64,000 nt of DNA from Paracamarosporium sp. OC-R06-R3 (Eukaryota; Ascomycota; Dothideomycetes; Pleosporales; Didymosphaeriaceae): NCBI GenBank assembly GCA_019828545.1, contig JACVRA010000285.1, positions 117,314 to 181,313 on the forward strand. Direction: 5' to 3'. The notes under the pieces were generated by a model that saw nothing but the letters and a program-made list of their open reading frames with translations, ran no database searches and was not told the origin of the DNA. Positions 44,901-56,613 of the stretch are shown here, one piece after another (position 1 is the first letter of the stretch; each line of letters opens with the position of its first letter). The position numbers and the translations under genes are program-made.

Positions 44901-45613
44901 CCTGCAACTTCTCCTTGGAAATATACTTAGTTTAGTGAATTCATTACAGCGTTGGTTGGACATGCTAGCAGGAGATACTGCCAAACACGAATTTGCGCGA
45001 TACATTGAACACTGCTTCCCAAACTATAGCCAAGTCTACGGTGTTCGTCGTTCGATCGCGTTCCTGATATGCTAAGATTTTAACCACGAAGAATCGACTT
45101 GCAGATGGAAGATATGAAAGCTCTTATTCCAGTCGGTCGAGCACTCTCCACAGGGCCGTCATAATCTATAATTATCTGCGAAAGATCGAGCGCCTTTCGG
45201 ATATCGGCTTCCGGCTGTTGTGATTGGATCCAGACAGGGTTCATACGAGGGGGCTAACGAGTTTGGGACATGCGACGCAAGTCCGCGAAACAGGTTCGGT
45301 AAGGATTTACATCAACATCCCAGCTTCGACAAAATATCGGGGCGGTCGTAGGTTAGGCATTCATCAGAGCTGTTCAAATGCGGGTATAAGTGGATCTTTC
45401 CAGCAACGGCGGCGTGGTCTGTGTAGGGCTGAGTAGGCCGTGATGTCAGATTCTAACCATGTGCACTACAAGCTCGCGCTCGATATGGCTGGTAGTCGCA
45501 GCAGAGACGATCTTCAAATCTCACATAAAGAAGGAAGCGCGGATATGGAGTACTGATCCATCTGAAATATTCGACGAGCATCAACTACCTGTCTTTCCCA
45601 ACGCTGTCGCATT
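44901..45613. other. Gene-free stretch before the GH79 gene
   Basis: Probably decayed sequence plus the promoter of the glucuronidase. No family resemblance found. Confidence 0.45.
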
Positions 45614-47219
45614 ATGCTTTCCTTTCCGACCCTGTCACTCGCGCTAGCCGTGCTTGCTGTACGCCAAGTCGATGCTCAGGCAACAGTGACTTCAACACAG
45701 AACATACAAATACCTACAGCGAGACCAGAAGGTGCTTACAACGTTCCTGCGAACTTTCCTAGCATCGGATTTGAGCACGCATTTCTCCCTGGATATGACA
45801 ATGAGTTCTCTGATAACCTCATCGCGGATCTTGGTAGTAGGCTAGGAGAGAAACCTCTAATACGCATCGGAGGTACAAGTGGGTATGTTCTCCGCGCAAA
45901 TCAGGGAACAGTGTAACATATGGTTAACGCGGTCCAGTGATATATTCAAGTATAACCCAAAGCAGAATGAGCCAGCGCACTGCGTCAAGAATGACGATGT
46001 CAACAAATGCACACATGCGGACACTTTCATCTTGGGCCCACACTACTTCGACACACTCAAAAATCGGTTCAAAGATGCTCGTTTCTCTATTCAGGCACCT
46101 ATGGATGCGCTCAAAGACTCGCATGTGGCAATCAATAAGACGAATGTACTCATGTTCATGCGAGAGGCATACAAAGTCCTCGGACCAGAACGCATTGATG
46201 CCATTGCTCTTGGCAACGAGATCAATTTTTACGAGATAGATGCCGCAGATGTTGTTGCTGATTCGACGCAAGTTGCCGACTATATAAAGTCATCCGACAT
46301 CAATATTGGGGATGGAAAAATCTGGGAGATACTCAACACAGCATCTGAAGGTGTGCAAGGCAGCATCCCAGCTCTGTATGCACCTAAGCCCGTGTTCAAT
46401 GCCGGAATCAACAAGGATGGGAGGGTGAAGTATCTTGCGGAACACTACTACCAGTTCGATGGCAAGACTGGTGGACTCGAAGAGCACCTACTCAATCACA
46501 CTGAGCTCGTCGAACAGTTTGCCAAATATCAGCCGCATATCAACTACACTAAGGGCGTGGAGAAGGTCAGTTATATTTTCAGCGAGACAGGTGGACCGCT
46601 CGGGGTTCAAAAAGACGAATACGCATTGTTCGCAAACACACTATGGGCAGTCAACTTCCAACTATACTCGATGAGCCACGGCGTGGATCGGGTATCGCTT
46701 GTGCAACGACCTGTGGCGAAGCGATCGCTTTGGATTCCAAGTGCCGGACTCTCGACTCCAGGACCAAGAGTTCAAGCTCCGTGGTATGCGATGCCATTCG
46801 TTGCCGATTTCCTTGGGAAGACTGTTTCCGGATCGAGAGGCGTCATCCATCTGCCACTTGGAACGAACTTCGTGACTGCTTACGCTATGTTCGAGGGCGA
46901 AGAGATCTCTAAGATCGCCTTGACTAATCTGCGCAACTTCGCTGGGGGAGAATCTCGGAAGGCCGTCAAGGTAGTTTTGACAGGCTTGAACGGTCTGGAA
47001 AGTGTCCGGATTGGGCGATTGCACGCGCCGGACGGCACTTCAGCTGGTGGAATGGATGTCAACCAAAAGGAGATCTCATGGCAGGGCCAAGAATGGCGTT
47101 TCGACGTCGGTGCGGGGAAAGTGTCAGGCAAACTTTTGCAGAAGACGTTAGAAGTCATCCAGGGCGCGGTGGAAATCGTGATCCCTGACAGCGAGGCAAT
47201 CATCGTGTACACGAAGTAG
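45614..47219 (+). CDS. Secreted GH79 beta-glucuronidase-like glycosidase
   Basis: Two exons (45614-45882 and 45938-47219) give 516 residues. Signal peptide of about 21 residues ending QVDAQA. GH79 landmarks: ARPEGAYNVPANFPSIGFEH and EKPLIRIGGTSGD at the N-terminal end of the barrel; acid/base Glu in IALGNEINFY; nucleophile Glu in SYIFSETGG. The C-terminal beta domain carries GLNGLESVRIGRLHAPDGTS and ends EIVIPDSEAIIVYTK. Several N-glycosylation sequons (NKTN, NHTE, NYTK). GH79 enzymes of ascomycetes release glucuronic or 4-O-methylglucuronic acid from arabinogalactan. Intact, although it sits in the pseudogene zone. Confidence 0.93.
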
Positions 47220-47831
47220 ATTGGGGAAGCATAACTATAAAGTGATTATCGGACCGGCTTCAACTACATGATATCATTGAGAAGCCAGGATTTATGCAAT
47301 TCCAAATTCAGATAATCAGCCACCAGACCCTTGCACGCTATGATCGCTATTCATCCTGGTCATCAGTTTTTTGAGGCGTCAACGATACTGGATTGCCAGT
47401 GATCTTTTTCTTCCCAGATACCGTTAGTTGACATGTATATGTTAGTACCCCACTTCTTGTTGTTCTTGCAGCGCAGCAGCAGCGACCGTCTTTCAGCTAG
47501 TTCACTGCCTTCTAGATTTAGCGCGTTCAGAATCCTCCCTAAAGATGGTCCTATATCGCATGTACCACTGGGTCGGGTGTTGTTAAATAACCTCAATAAG
47601 CTTGTTCTATGTTCGGCACATATCTCTACAGCATCGTTCGTAAGTCGTAGCTTAATCCCCTTAGGATCGGCTCCCTTGACAAGGTAACCTAACGCCTTCA
47701 AGGTGAGGTTTACTTTGTCTCAGTAGGAGACATGGTTGATTGGCACTACCATGTGTTGCGAAAATGATGGGTGTCTTTCAAGCAGAGCATGGATAACGGT
47801 ACCGCTTCCCCATCCTAGACGAGGGACTATC
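47220..47831. other. Gene-free stretch
   Basis: 3' flank of the GH79 gene. An open frame of about 110 codons on the minus strand (47363-47701) begins only at TTG and matches nothing I recognise. May be the decayed front part of the P450 relic that follows. Confidence 0.4.
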
Positions 47832-48345
47832 TGATGGACCAGATCCCGCCGTTCATGAAGGGCGTAGATGATGAAGCGATATACCTTGCATTCTCTATCA
47901 TCTCAACCGGAAGCGGCAATGCTCGTATGGTTTTGAATGCATGGGTTATACCAGCGATTGCCTTTTCCAGATGATTTCTAAAAGCGCGCGAGGCCGTTGA
48001 AAAGGTTATTAGAAAGGATGCCACTCTGCTGCCAAACCTCCCGGATCTTCCCCGGATGTCGTATGTCTCAGCTACCATTATGGAGCTACTCCGCTGGCGG
48101 CCGCCTGTCCCGGTCGTACTACAGCATTTGCTGACAGATGACCTTGACTTTGAAGCCTATCGTTTCCCCGCTGTTGAGTGACTCCGGACTTGGAACGGCG
48201 ACGTAGGTTGCTGATTTGCTTCAGGAACCGAGATGGTTATTAGTCCTTACGTGGTTGGTAGACGGAATTCGAAGGATGCAGAGTCGTTCGACCCCAACCG
48301 CTGGATGAACGGGAAGGAAATGAACTTTTTGGATGGTATCTGGTA
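47832..48345 (+). pseudogene. Second cytochrome P450 relic (middle part)
   Basis: Plus-strand frame reads AIYLAFSIISTGSGNARMVL, then a TGA within AFSR-stop-FLKAREAVEKV, LPDLPRMSYVSATIMELLRW (K-helix ExxR = ELLR), RPPVPVVLQHLLTDDLDFEA and YRFPA. A 50-nt gap with weak splice signals follows, then TEMVISPYVVGRRN and ESFDPNRWMNGKE before a TAG directly after GIW. The heme-binding segment and N-terminal half are absent. It belongs to the multi-step oxidation P450s of the CYP620-like/O-methylsterigmatocystin oxidoreductase type by general look only. Dead. Confidence 0.75.
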
Positions 48346-48852
48346 GAGTACTCACAGCTCGTTGTGAGTAGGAATCGTACTAATAATGCGCTGGGAATTT
48401 GGAGGTGGCTCGCGGGTGTGTGCTGCGGCGATCAGCGATGTATGATGCTGCATAAAAGATCGTTGTCATGCGGCACCAATCGTGTAGGTGGTAGCGTTGA
48501 AAATAGGAACGCGTCTATTATAGATCGTAGCGTCCAACTAAGGTCAGATGATGTATCTTGGCGTAATCCACAGCGATGACCTCGATCAATACAATGCTGT
48601 ATTTCCACCATAGCCACATCATGAATCATCAAGCACCGAAAGAAGGTGCGATGGGTGAGATTGCTGGCTCGATTGGTCAGGTAAGCTTTGAATCAAACGA
48701 AGCCCTGCCAATCAGTGCTTCGCACTCAGCCGAGGCTTCCCTTTGACGCGCATGCGCTCATAGGGCACCGTGGACATCCGAATGTGCATACGCCTGCCAT
48801 GCATCATATTAAATGCCATGCCTCCACCGTTGTTGAATTCTCTTCACGATAA
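48346..48852. other. Promoter region of the acyl-CoA synthetase
   Basis: No gene seen. Left edge is the end of the P450 relic; right part is the likely promoter of the synthetase. Confidence 0.45.
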
Positions 48853-51136
48853 ATGATCATGGCCAGTCCATCACACCCGCGCTCTCCCATACAGCCGCGA
48901 GTCTTGAAACGAGGCCCGTATACTGTCGAGGTAGACGGTGCGGAGAAGGTGGCCGGCGAGACACTTCCGCGTCGCCATCCTGTAGCTAAGCACACGCTGC
49001 TGCACGAGCCAGAGCCGGGAGTCGCAACTGTGTATGATATCCTCATGCGCAGTGCGCGCAAATTCGGAAAGGCCGATGCAGTGGGCTCACGCAAGGTGCT
49101 AGACACCCACACCGAGACGAAGAAAGTAAAGAATGGCCAAGGTGAACTTGTTGACAAGAATTGGACATACCAGGAGCTTTCTGATTACCACTACATCTCA
49201 TTCAATGAGCTAGAAAGTCGTGCATTGCGCGTTGGGGCTGCGATGCGTAAGGCTGGATTGAAAAAGCTCGACTGCATCGCGATCTACGCTGCAACGTCCG
49301 CCTTCTGGTTCACGGTCGCACACGGGAAGTAGAGACTCATTGTATTTGGAGTTCTCGTCAGTGCTAACTGCAACAGGTGCATCTTCGCAGTCGATAACCA
49401 TTGTCACTGCCTATGTACGGAACCCTAGGCTACACAATTCGTTTGTCCTGAACTTGAACATTGGCTCCTCGGGCACTGCTGACATTGAGCCCAAAGGATA
49501 CACTTGGCCAGGAAGGTCTCTCGCATTCACTCAAGCGAACGAATGCCAAAGCCGTTTTCATGGACCCGGCTCTGCTTCCTCGCGTCTCCGATGCTCTGGA
49601 CACAGCCCAAGAGGTTGAAACCATTGTCTTCAACGAAGAAGCTGCTCAATTAATCGATCAGAAGCAAGTAGACGCACTCAAACAGCGGCATCCCACAGTC
49701 TCGCTTTACTCATTCAGCGAGTTCCTAGCCTCAGCAGACGAAGCCGTCGAGCCAGTTCCTCCATCGACGGAGGATCTGGCGTGCATCATGTACACCTCGG
49801 GAAGCACCGGTGCGCCAAAGGGTGTATTGCTCAAACACAGGAACATCGTCTCAGCCATCGCAGGTGTCAATGCCGTCGTAGAGGAACACATGGCGCCTGG
49901 GGAACGCCTGCTCGCATACCTTCCTCTCGCTCACATCATCGAATTTGTCTTTGAGAATGCGGCGCTATACTGGGGTGGCGTCTTGGGTTACGGCACCCCT
50001 CGCACACTGAGTGATCAGTCAGTCCGCAAGTGCTTGGGAGATATTCGCGCTTTCAAACCATCCATCATGGTTGGCGTGCCGGCAGTGTGGGAGTCTGTGA
50101 AGAAGGGCATCATCAGCAAAGTGGAAGCGTCGGGTGCGTTTAAAAGCAGGCTTTTTTGGGGTGCCATGGCCGCGAAACAGAGTATGCTGTATTGGGGCGT
50201 CCCAGGAGTTAAGATCCTCGACTCCTTGGTCTTCAACAAGATCAAGGATGCGACCGGTGGTAATCTGCGACTTGTATTGAATGGTGGAGGCGCTATTGCA
50301 GAAGGAACGTTACAGTTCATCTCTTTTGCGATCTGCCCAATGTTGAATGGCTACGGACTCACCGAGACCGCAGGGTACGTTCAGTGTTGAGGGGTGTTAG
50401 GCAGGTCCTCTTTAAAGACACAGCTAACGTTACTAGCATGGGAGCCATCGTTGACCCTTTGGCATGGACACCAGGGAGCCTTGGGTGCACTCCTGGCTCC
50501 GTGGAGATCAAGCTCGTCGACGTACCTGATCTCAATTACCTGACTTCAAATACACCACCCCAGGGCGAGGTCTGGATACGAGGCAACGCCGTCATTTCGG
50601 GATACCTCGATAATCCGGAAGAGAACAGCAAGGCCTTTCACGACGGCTGGTTCAAGACAGGCGACATTGGTCTCTTTGACTCGTTAGGGCAACTAAAAAT
50701 AATCGACCGGAAGAAGAATCTCGTCAAAACGTTGAACGGCGAATACATTGCGCTGGAAAAGCTCGAATCGCTATATCGAACCACAGCTATCGTAAATAAC
50801 ATCTGTGTCTACGCATCGCCAGATCATGCGAAACCAATCGCAATTATAGAACCAGTTGCTGCTGCCCTTGCTAACATGGCAGCCGACGTTGGAGAATCGA
50901 GCTCGTCGCATGAGACGTTATGCAAGAGCGCTACAGTACGAGCTGCAGTACGCAAAGAGATGCTGAAGATGGGCAGCCAAAATGGTCTACAGGGGATCGA
51001 AATGATTCAGGATGTCATCCTGAGTCCAGACGAGTGGACGCCGCAGAGTGGACTGTTGACAAACGCGCAGAAGCTCAATCGGAGAGCTGTCGTCGACAAA
51101 TTCAAATCCGAGATAGATGTCGCATACCTAGGTTAA
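48853..51136 (+). CDS. Long-chain acyl-CoA synthetase (FAA1/4-like)
   Basis: ATP-dependent fatty acid activation, cytosolic or peroxisomal side. Reading as exons 48853-49324, 49377-49414, 49497-50374 and 50437-51136 gives 695 residues in phase, the normal length. AMP-binding motif YTSGSTGAPKGVLL; GYGLTETAG-MGAIV joined by intron 3; HDGWFKTGDIG and IDRKKNLVKTLNGEYIALEK at the C-terminal end carry the adenylate- and ligand-binding residues. The tail lacks a clear SKL-type signal. One oddity: in-phase joining of exons 1 and 2 needs a donor at 49325, which reads GGAAGT instead of GTAAGT. The only nearby GT (49329) shifts the frame to an early stop. So the gene may be damaged or spliced unusually. 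ATG 48859 is an alternative start. Confidence 0.85.
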
Positions 51137-52704
51137 TTTAAGCTTTCTTTTTATTTAACAGGTTTTCCGAATTAGCCCAGTTTACTTTATAATCTTTTTT
51201 CAATACTAGAAAGTTTTTGTTGGCCTTTTTTGACGCTTAACGTGCGGGGGACGGGCTTACTACGGAGAGCGTTTACAGCTGCCATGCATCATGTATGGAC
51301 GCCTAATTGGCCAAGCCTTCACCAATGTGAGGTAAGATCTCACAAGCTGAACGTAAGATTCTTACTTTCATTTCTTGTATGAGCATTGACGAGACAATTC
51401 AACAGGAGATCAGGGCATCCAGCAAGTTAAGTGGTATGCCTGACACAAACTTCTCCAGACCGATCCATGCTAATATAGGGTGCCAACAGCATGTCAAGAA
51501 GATCTATGTCGCCGCTTGCAGTATCTAGGCGCGCAAAAGCTTAGGCTCCCAGGTATCAGCTCCCAGGTATCAGCTCCCAGATATCTGATGTGTAGACTCC
51601 TATTCAATTTTGTCAGGAGGTCCTCTCTCCATAGTCAATACGCAATGCAAGGGAACTCTAGGAGTAACTGCAGCAGAACGTTCCATCGCAATGTTGTTAT
51701 ATCAGGGCCTGGTTGACACCCCTTAGTCTCTCGCGGTAATTCGTTTTCGCAGATTGCCTAACCACTAAACTTAATGCTTCTAGATCGCCTACAAGATCTT
51801 TGGCCCCCTAATTATTCATAATGAAAGATTATATTTTGCTGAAAGCAGGCTTCATCAAAGCGCAGTCGGATCCTTCTGCACACCCTTTGGAATCCACATA
51901 AGAGGTCCATGCTACCTTGGGATTTTCGGCGAATGTACGATAACAGAGGCTCCGGCAGGATCTAGCTCAGTAAGCTCGTTCGACACTCTTATCAGATTCG
52001 TTTGAAATCCAGAAGGACGCGTGGCTCCTGAGCACATCCGTAGTGTACCCTTGTGACATTCCCAGTGCAGTAATCAAGCTTCAAAAGGCGAAGTCGATGG
52101 TGGAAAAAAAGGAACACGAGCCCCACGATCATCACTCAAACTCTTGGTCTCTGCTTACACGCATTTCGATCGACAAGTGCGGCTGAGAACTTCGAGGTGC
52201 AAGCTTACTACTTGCCCTTGATTGGCTGTAGGGCTGGCAAGGCGATCACTATCAGGCCTCCCACATGTACCATGTTTGGTGTACCCGCATACATCCCTAC
52301 AACGCCCCTTGCATAGTATAGACCAACACCACTCATACTACACGGTTAACAACGCGGTGTGGTACCTGATTATGTTGAAACGATGTAGTGGCTCTCCACA
52401 ACGGACATGGTCGACCGCAACATCATTAGGACACCTACTTGGGCGGCGCACTCTCCTTGTTCAGGTAAGTGGTCTACAACATAGCTCCGAAGCCCAGCAT
52501 CACTGTGTTATGATAGTTGGATGCCTAGTCAAGAGCTAGACGTCACTTTATATCTGCCCAACTGTCGAAGCAGAAACTCGAGGTATATAAACCACTATTG
52601 AGCATGAAAACCCAGCGCAATAAGCCCCTCCGCCCTCTCGTCATCCTCTATAAACATTATTCTAACTCCACTTACCAAAAAAGAAAGAGAAACAACTTAA
52701 CATC
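51137..52704. other. Gene-free stretch with a short tandem repeat
   Basis: 3' flank of the synthetase and 1.4 kb of mixed, partly AT-rich sequence. At 51545-51586 a 14-bp unit (GCTCCCAGGTATCA) occurs three times, the last one altered. No protein gene recognised. A TATAAA near 52584 lies about 120 nt before the next ATG. Confidence 0.45.
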
Positions 52705-53505
52705 ATGAAGCTCCACTCATACACCCTCCTTCTCGCCCTAGCAGCCCTCACATCTGCCACACCCTCGCCCGTACCTCAAGACACCTCGGAGCCCGCAATC
52801 ATCGGCTCGCCAAATTTCTCCTTCGCAAGCTGGGTCGACTCTATAATGGCAAACCCAGACACCGCTCTCACGCCCGAACAAGCCCTCGCTGCCGCCAATG
52901 CAACAGCGGTTGCCTCTCGCCGTACGTTCCCTCCTCATTCTTCGATGCCACCTTGCTGACAAGCCCTACAGGCAGCATCGGTCCGGCCCACGAAGCCCGC
53001 CAAAGTAGGATCACTTGCCGCCCCGAGTACGGAACACGAGCAAACGTACGTCGCGATGCCCTCCCCTCCCCACCCCCATGCCCCTCCAATCCGCAATCTT
53101 CCCCCCATCGTTCCTCAAAGCTAACGTGCTGCTTTGCATCAATCAGGCCAACCAAGCCGTGCACTGCATCAACGAGCTCGCCCGCCGCAACAAGAAGTGC
53201 GCCATAACCTGCATCACGAAAGAATATTGCAAGCGCAGCGACTGCCACATCGCTGCGGGCATGGGCGGGGGATTTCCTTGTCCGAACAAGAAGATAGACT
53301 GGTAGGTTGCACACTTTCCTCTATCGCAGGCGCTCGAAAGATATTTAATTGGCAGTGCTGATGTTGTGTTAGTAATGCTCTTGCGCGCACGGCGGGGGCT
53401 GTGATGGACAAGTGCTATCGAGCGGACCATACGGTGAAGGGAGATGGGTTTGCGCCTAGGCCGAATGGTGACGTGTTTGTGTTGATGGAGGGGAAGCATA
53501 GGTAA
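52705..53505 (+). CDS. Small secreted cysteine-rich protein
   Basis: Four exons (52705-52921, 52972-53045, 53147-53301, 53373-53505), 192 residues, phases consistent. Signal peptide of about 18 residues (MKLHSYTLLL to TSAT). The mature part begins acidic, then RITCRPEYGTRA, QAVHCINELA, NKKCAITCITKEYCKRSDCH, GFPCPNKKIDCNALARTAGA and MDKCYRADHTVKGDGFAP. Spacing of Cys, the 'CIN-L' helix, a C-N-x-L-A motif and 'VMDKC' matches a family of fungal secreted proteins of about 170-200 residues with no assigned biochemistry. The last splice site is uncertain because a GTAAGT at the stop could add another exon. Effector-like or defensin-like binding role is speculative. Confidence 0.8.
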
Positions 53506-53799
53506 GTATCATAGCTAGGATAAGGGAAAGGAACGGCTGGTTGAGGGGTCGGGATGAGCTTGGGTATTTTGATGGAGGGGCTCAAGGGTGGTATGTGGGA
53601 TAGTTTGAGAAATATTTAGCAGTCATGGATTTCCGCACCATCCTGATCTAGCTGATTAATATATATAGCGTCAACGTACCACAACCGCCTTCAACCGTCT
53701 TCTATACTGCAATTCTTGCTGTCCGCAATAATACTGGGGAACCTGAATAGATTATTGCGTAGCGCAAAGTGCTGGTCGCTAACGCTGATCACCGTGATA

Positions 53800-53945
53800 T
53801 CTTCGTAGCCTTTATACTTTTATAATAACTTTTAGAGTTACTATCTTTTATAATCTTAATAACGTAGTAAAGGTATAGTATCTAGTACGCAGCTCTACTA
53901 TAGTACTAACTCACTAGGGTCCCACGCTGGGCCAACACCAACTCG
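53800..53945. repeat. Dispersed repeat, copy B
   Basis: Same element as at 41795-41950: the last ~60 bp (CACTAGGGTCCCACGCTGGG then CCAACACCAACTC) are nearly identical. The inner part shows CTGCTGTGG changed to CTACTATAG and ACCGAC to ACTAAC, all TpG-to-TpA or C-to-T changes as left by RIP. Confidence 0.65.
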
Positions 53946-55309
53946 AACATAACAGTGCACGAAACCCAGAAAGGAGTTCTATAATTTGCACCAGCCATCA
54001 CGGACAGGCTGACAGCCTGCACTCCGCATAGACTCCGGGAATAGATGCGACCACAGCAGAGGGACCATCGGAAAACAATTATCTGATTATTTAGGAGGTA
54101 TGCATTCTAATGGTTCTTTCGGGAACCTTGTAAAGAGTTGTATGAGTGGGGGGCGTCGGATAGCTTAGAGCAATGTGCGAACGGCAGGAGCCTATTTGTT
54201 AACCCTGGAGCTAGGGTGGCATCACCAGGCATAGCCACATCTGCATGTACTTACCTCAGCACGCCATGAATATACGGGCTGCCTTTAGCGATATGGGGTT
54301 TCTCGATCGATTTCTCTAGAAACGAAAAGTGAGGCTGAACATCGTTACCAGGTAGCCAGCAAATTCTGCCCCGTGTAGTCGAGCTTCTGCACCACCTGCA
54401 TCTACACGTTTTCCGCACACAATCGTTGCCTACAGCGTGTACTACATATAGTCTGCTTCGCATGAGGTGGAACGTTCTACGCTCAACATTTAAGAGACAT
54501 AAAATCCAGATCTATGCTAGCTAGCTCGACCATCTTCACTCATCTATACTTTACGTTGTACACCTGGGCACTGATCGCGTGCCCGTTTGTTATTCGCCAA
54601 GTATGTTTAGCAGATATTCCCAACGCGAACCATCCAAAGAGAAAATTCGCGCATGTCTACTCGTAGGTACGCTTTGTATCTCAAATACTTTGGATTTGAT
54701 AATACATAGCGACTAGTTATATTTACACGCCTACCGCACTCGGGAAAGTCCACCCTCATCAAGACATTTACAGGGAAGAGTGTAAGATCGCAAAGTCTTT
54801 GTCCGTCACAATACCATTCTAGCGATGAAACTGCGGTACAAAACGTAAGAAAGTTAGGGTGGTCTATCGGGGACAGCCGAGTATCCCCTCGTATTAGCAA
54901 TCTCATAAAAGGAAAGTCTCGAAGTTCTTTCGCAACAGGCACTCCTCAGAGACGGCTCTAGTCTTCGCTAACGTTCCTCGGAACTGTGTAATGAACAGTA
55001 GTTCGATATGTGCGTCATTTGGTCTTGCTTTGAGGACTAGGCTCATGAACGGTCAGCTTCTTTAAGGAGATTGAAACTATTACTCAAGACAAGTATAGCT
55101 CAATTGAGAAACATATATTGGCATGTTACGACAGAGAGTTCGAAACAACGTCCTTTCTCAGACTGCGCCGGCATTCTCTTGGTGACTTGCCAGTCACCCT
55201 TCTTTATTCACATTCACGTAGATTTATTCATATTTCTAGTTTAAAGCTAAGTAAGCCTTATTAAAAATTTACCTTATATAAAATACTTAACTAAATTTTC
55301 TTGCTTTTT

Positions 55310-55450
55310 ACTAAACTATACCTATATAATAACCCTCAAAGTTGTTGTCCTCTATAAGCTTAACAGCGTAGTAAAAGTATAGTATTTAGTGCACAGCTAT
55401 ACTATAGTACTAGCTTACTAGAGTCCTACGCTAGGCTAACACTAACTCGA
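55310..55450. repeat. Dispersed repeat, copy C
   Basis: Third copy of the element. It is the most mutated: GTCCCACG has become GTCCTACG, GGCCAACACC has become GGCTAACACT. Both are CpA-to-TpA changes, the dinucleotide preference of RIP. Confidence 0.65.
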
Positions 55451-55551
55451 TAACCTCCTTACCATTGCTATAGTGTAGTTCTGAGACGTTATCTTACATA
55501 TGATAATAAGTTACTGCTCTAAGATGATTCGGGCTCTCACTAGCACATTCG

Positions 55552-56613
<1,062 letters not shown>

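Larger units (their letters stand above)
53506..55551. other. AT-rich repeat zone
   Basis: Contains repeat copies B and C (listed separately) and long AT-rich stretches with TpA excess. An open frame at 54607-54942 (-) matches nothing I know. No gene. Confidence 0.55.

Noticed and set aside
47363..47701. 112-codon minus-strand open frame
   Set aside because: Starts only at TTG and matches no family I know; left out as a gene.
54607..54942. 111-codon minus-strand open frame in the AT-rich zone
   Set aside because: No recognised motif and located among RIP-marked repeats; chance frame is the simplest view.
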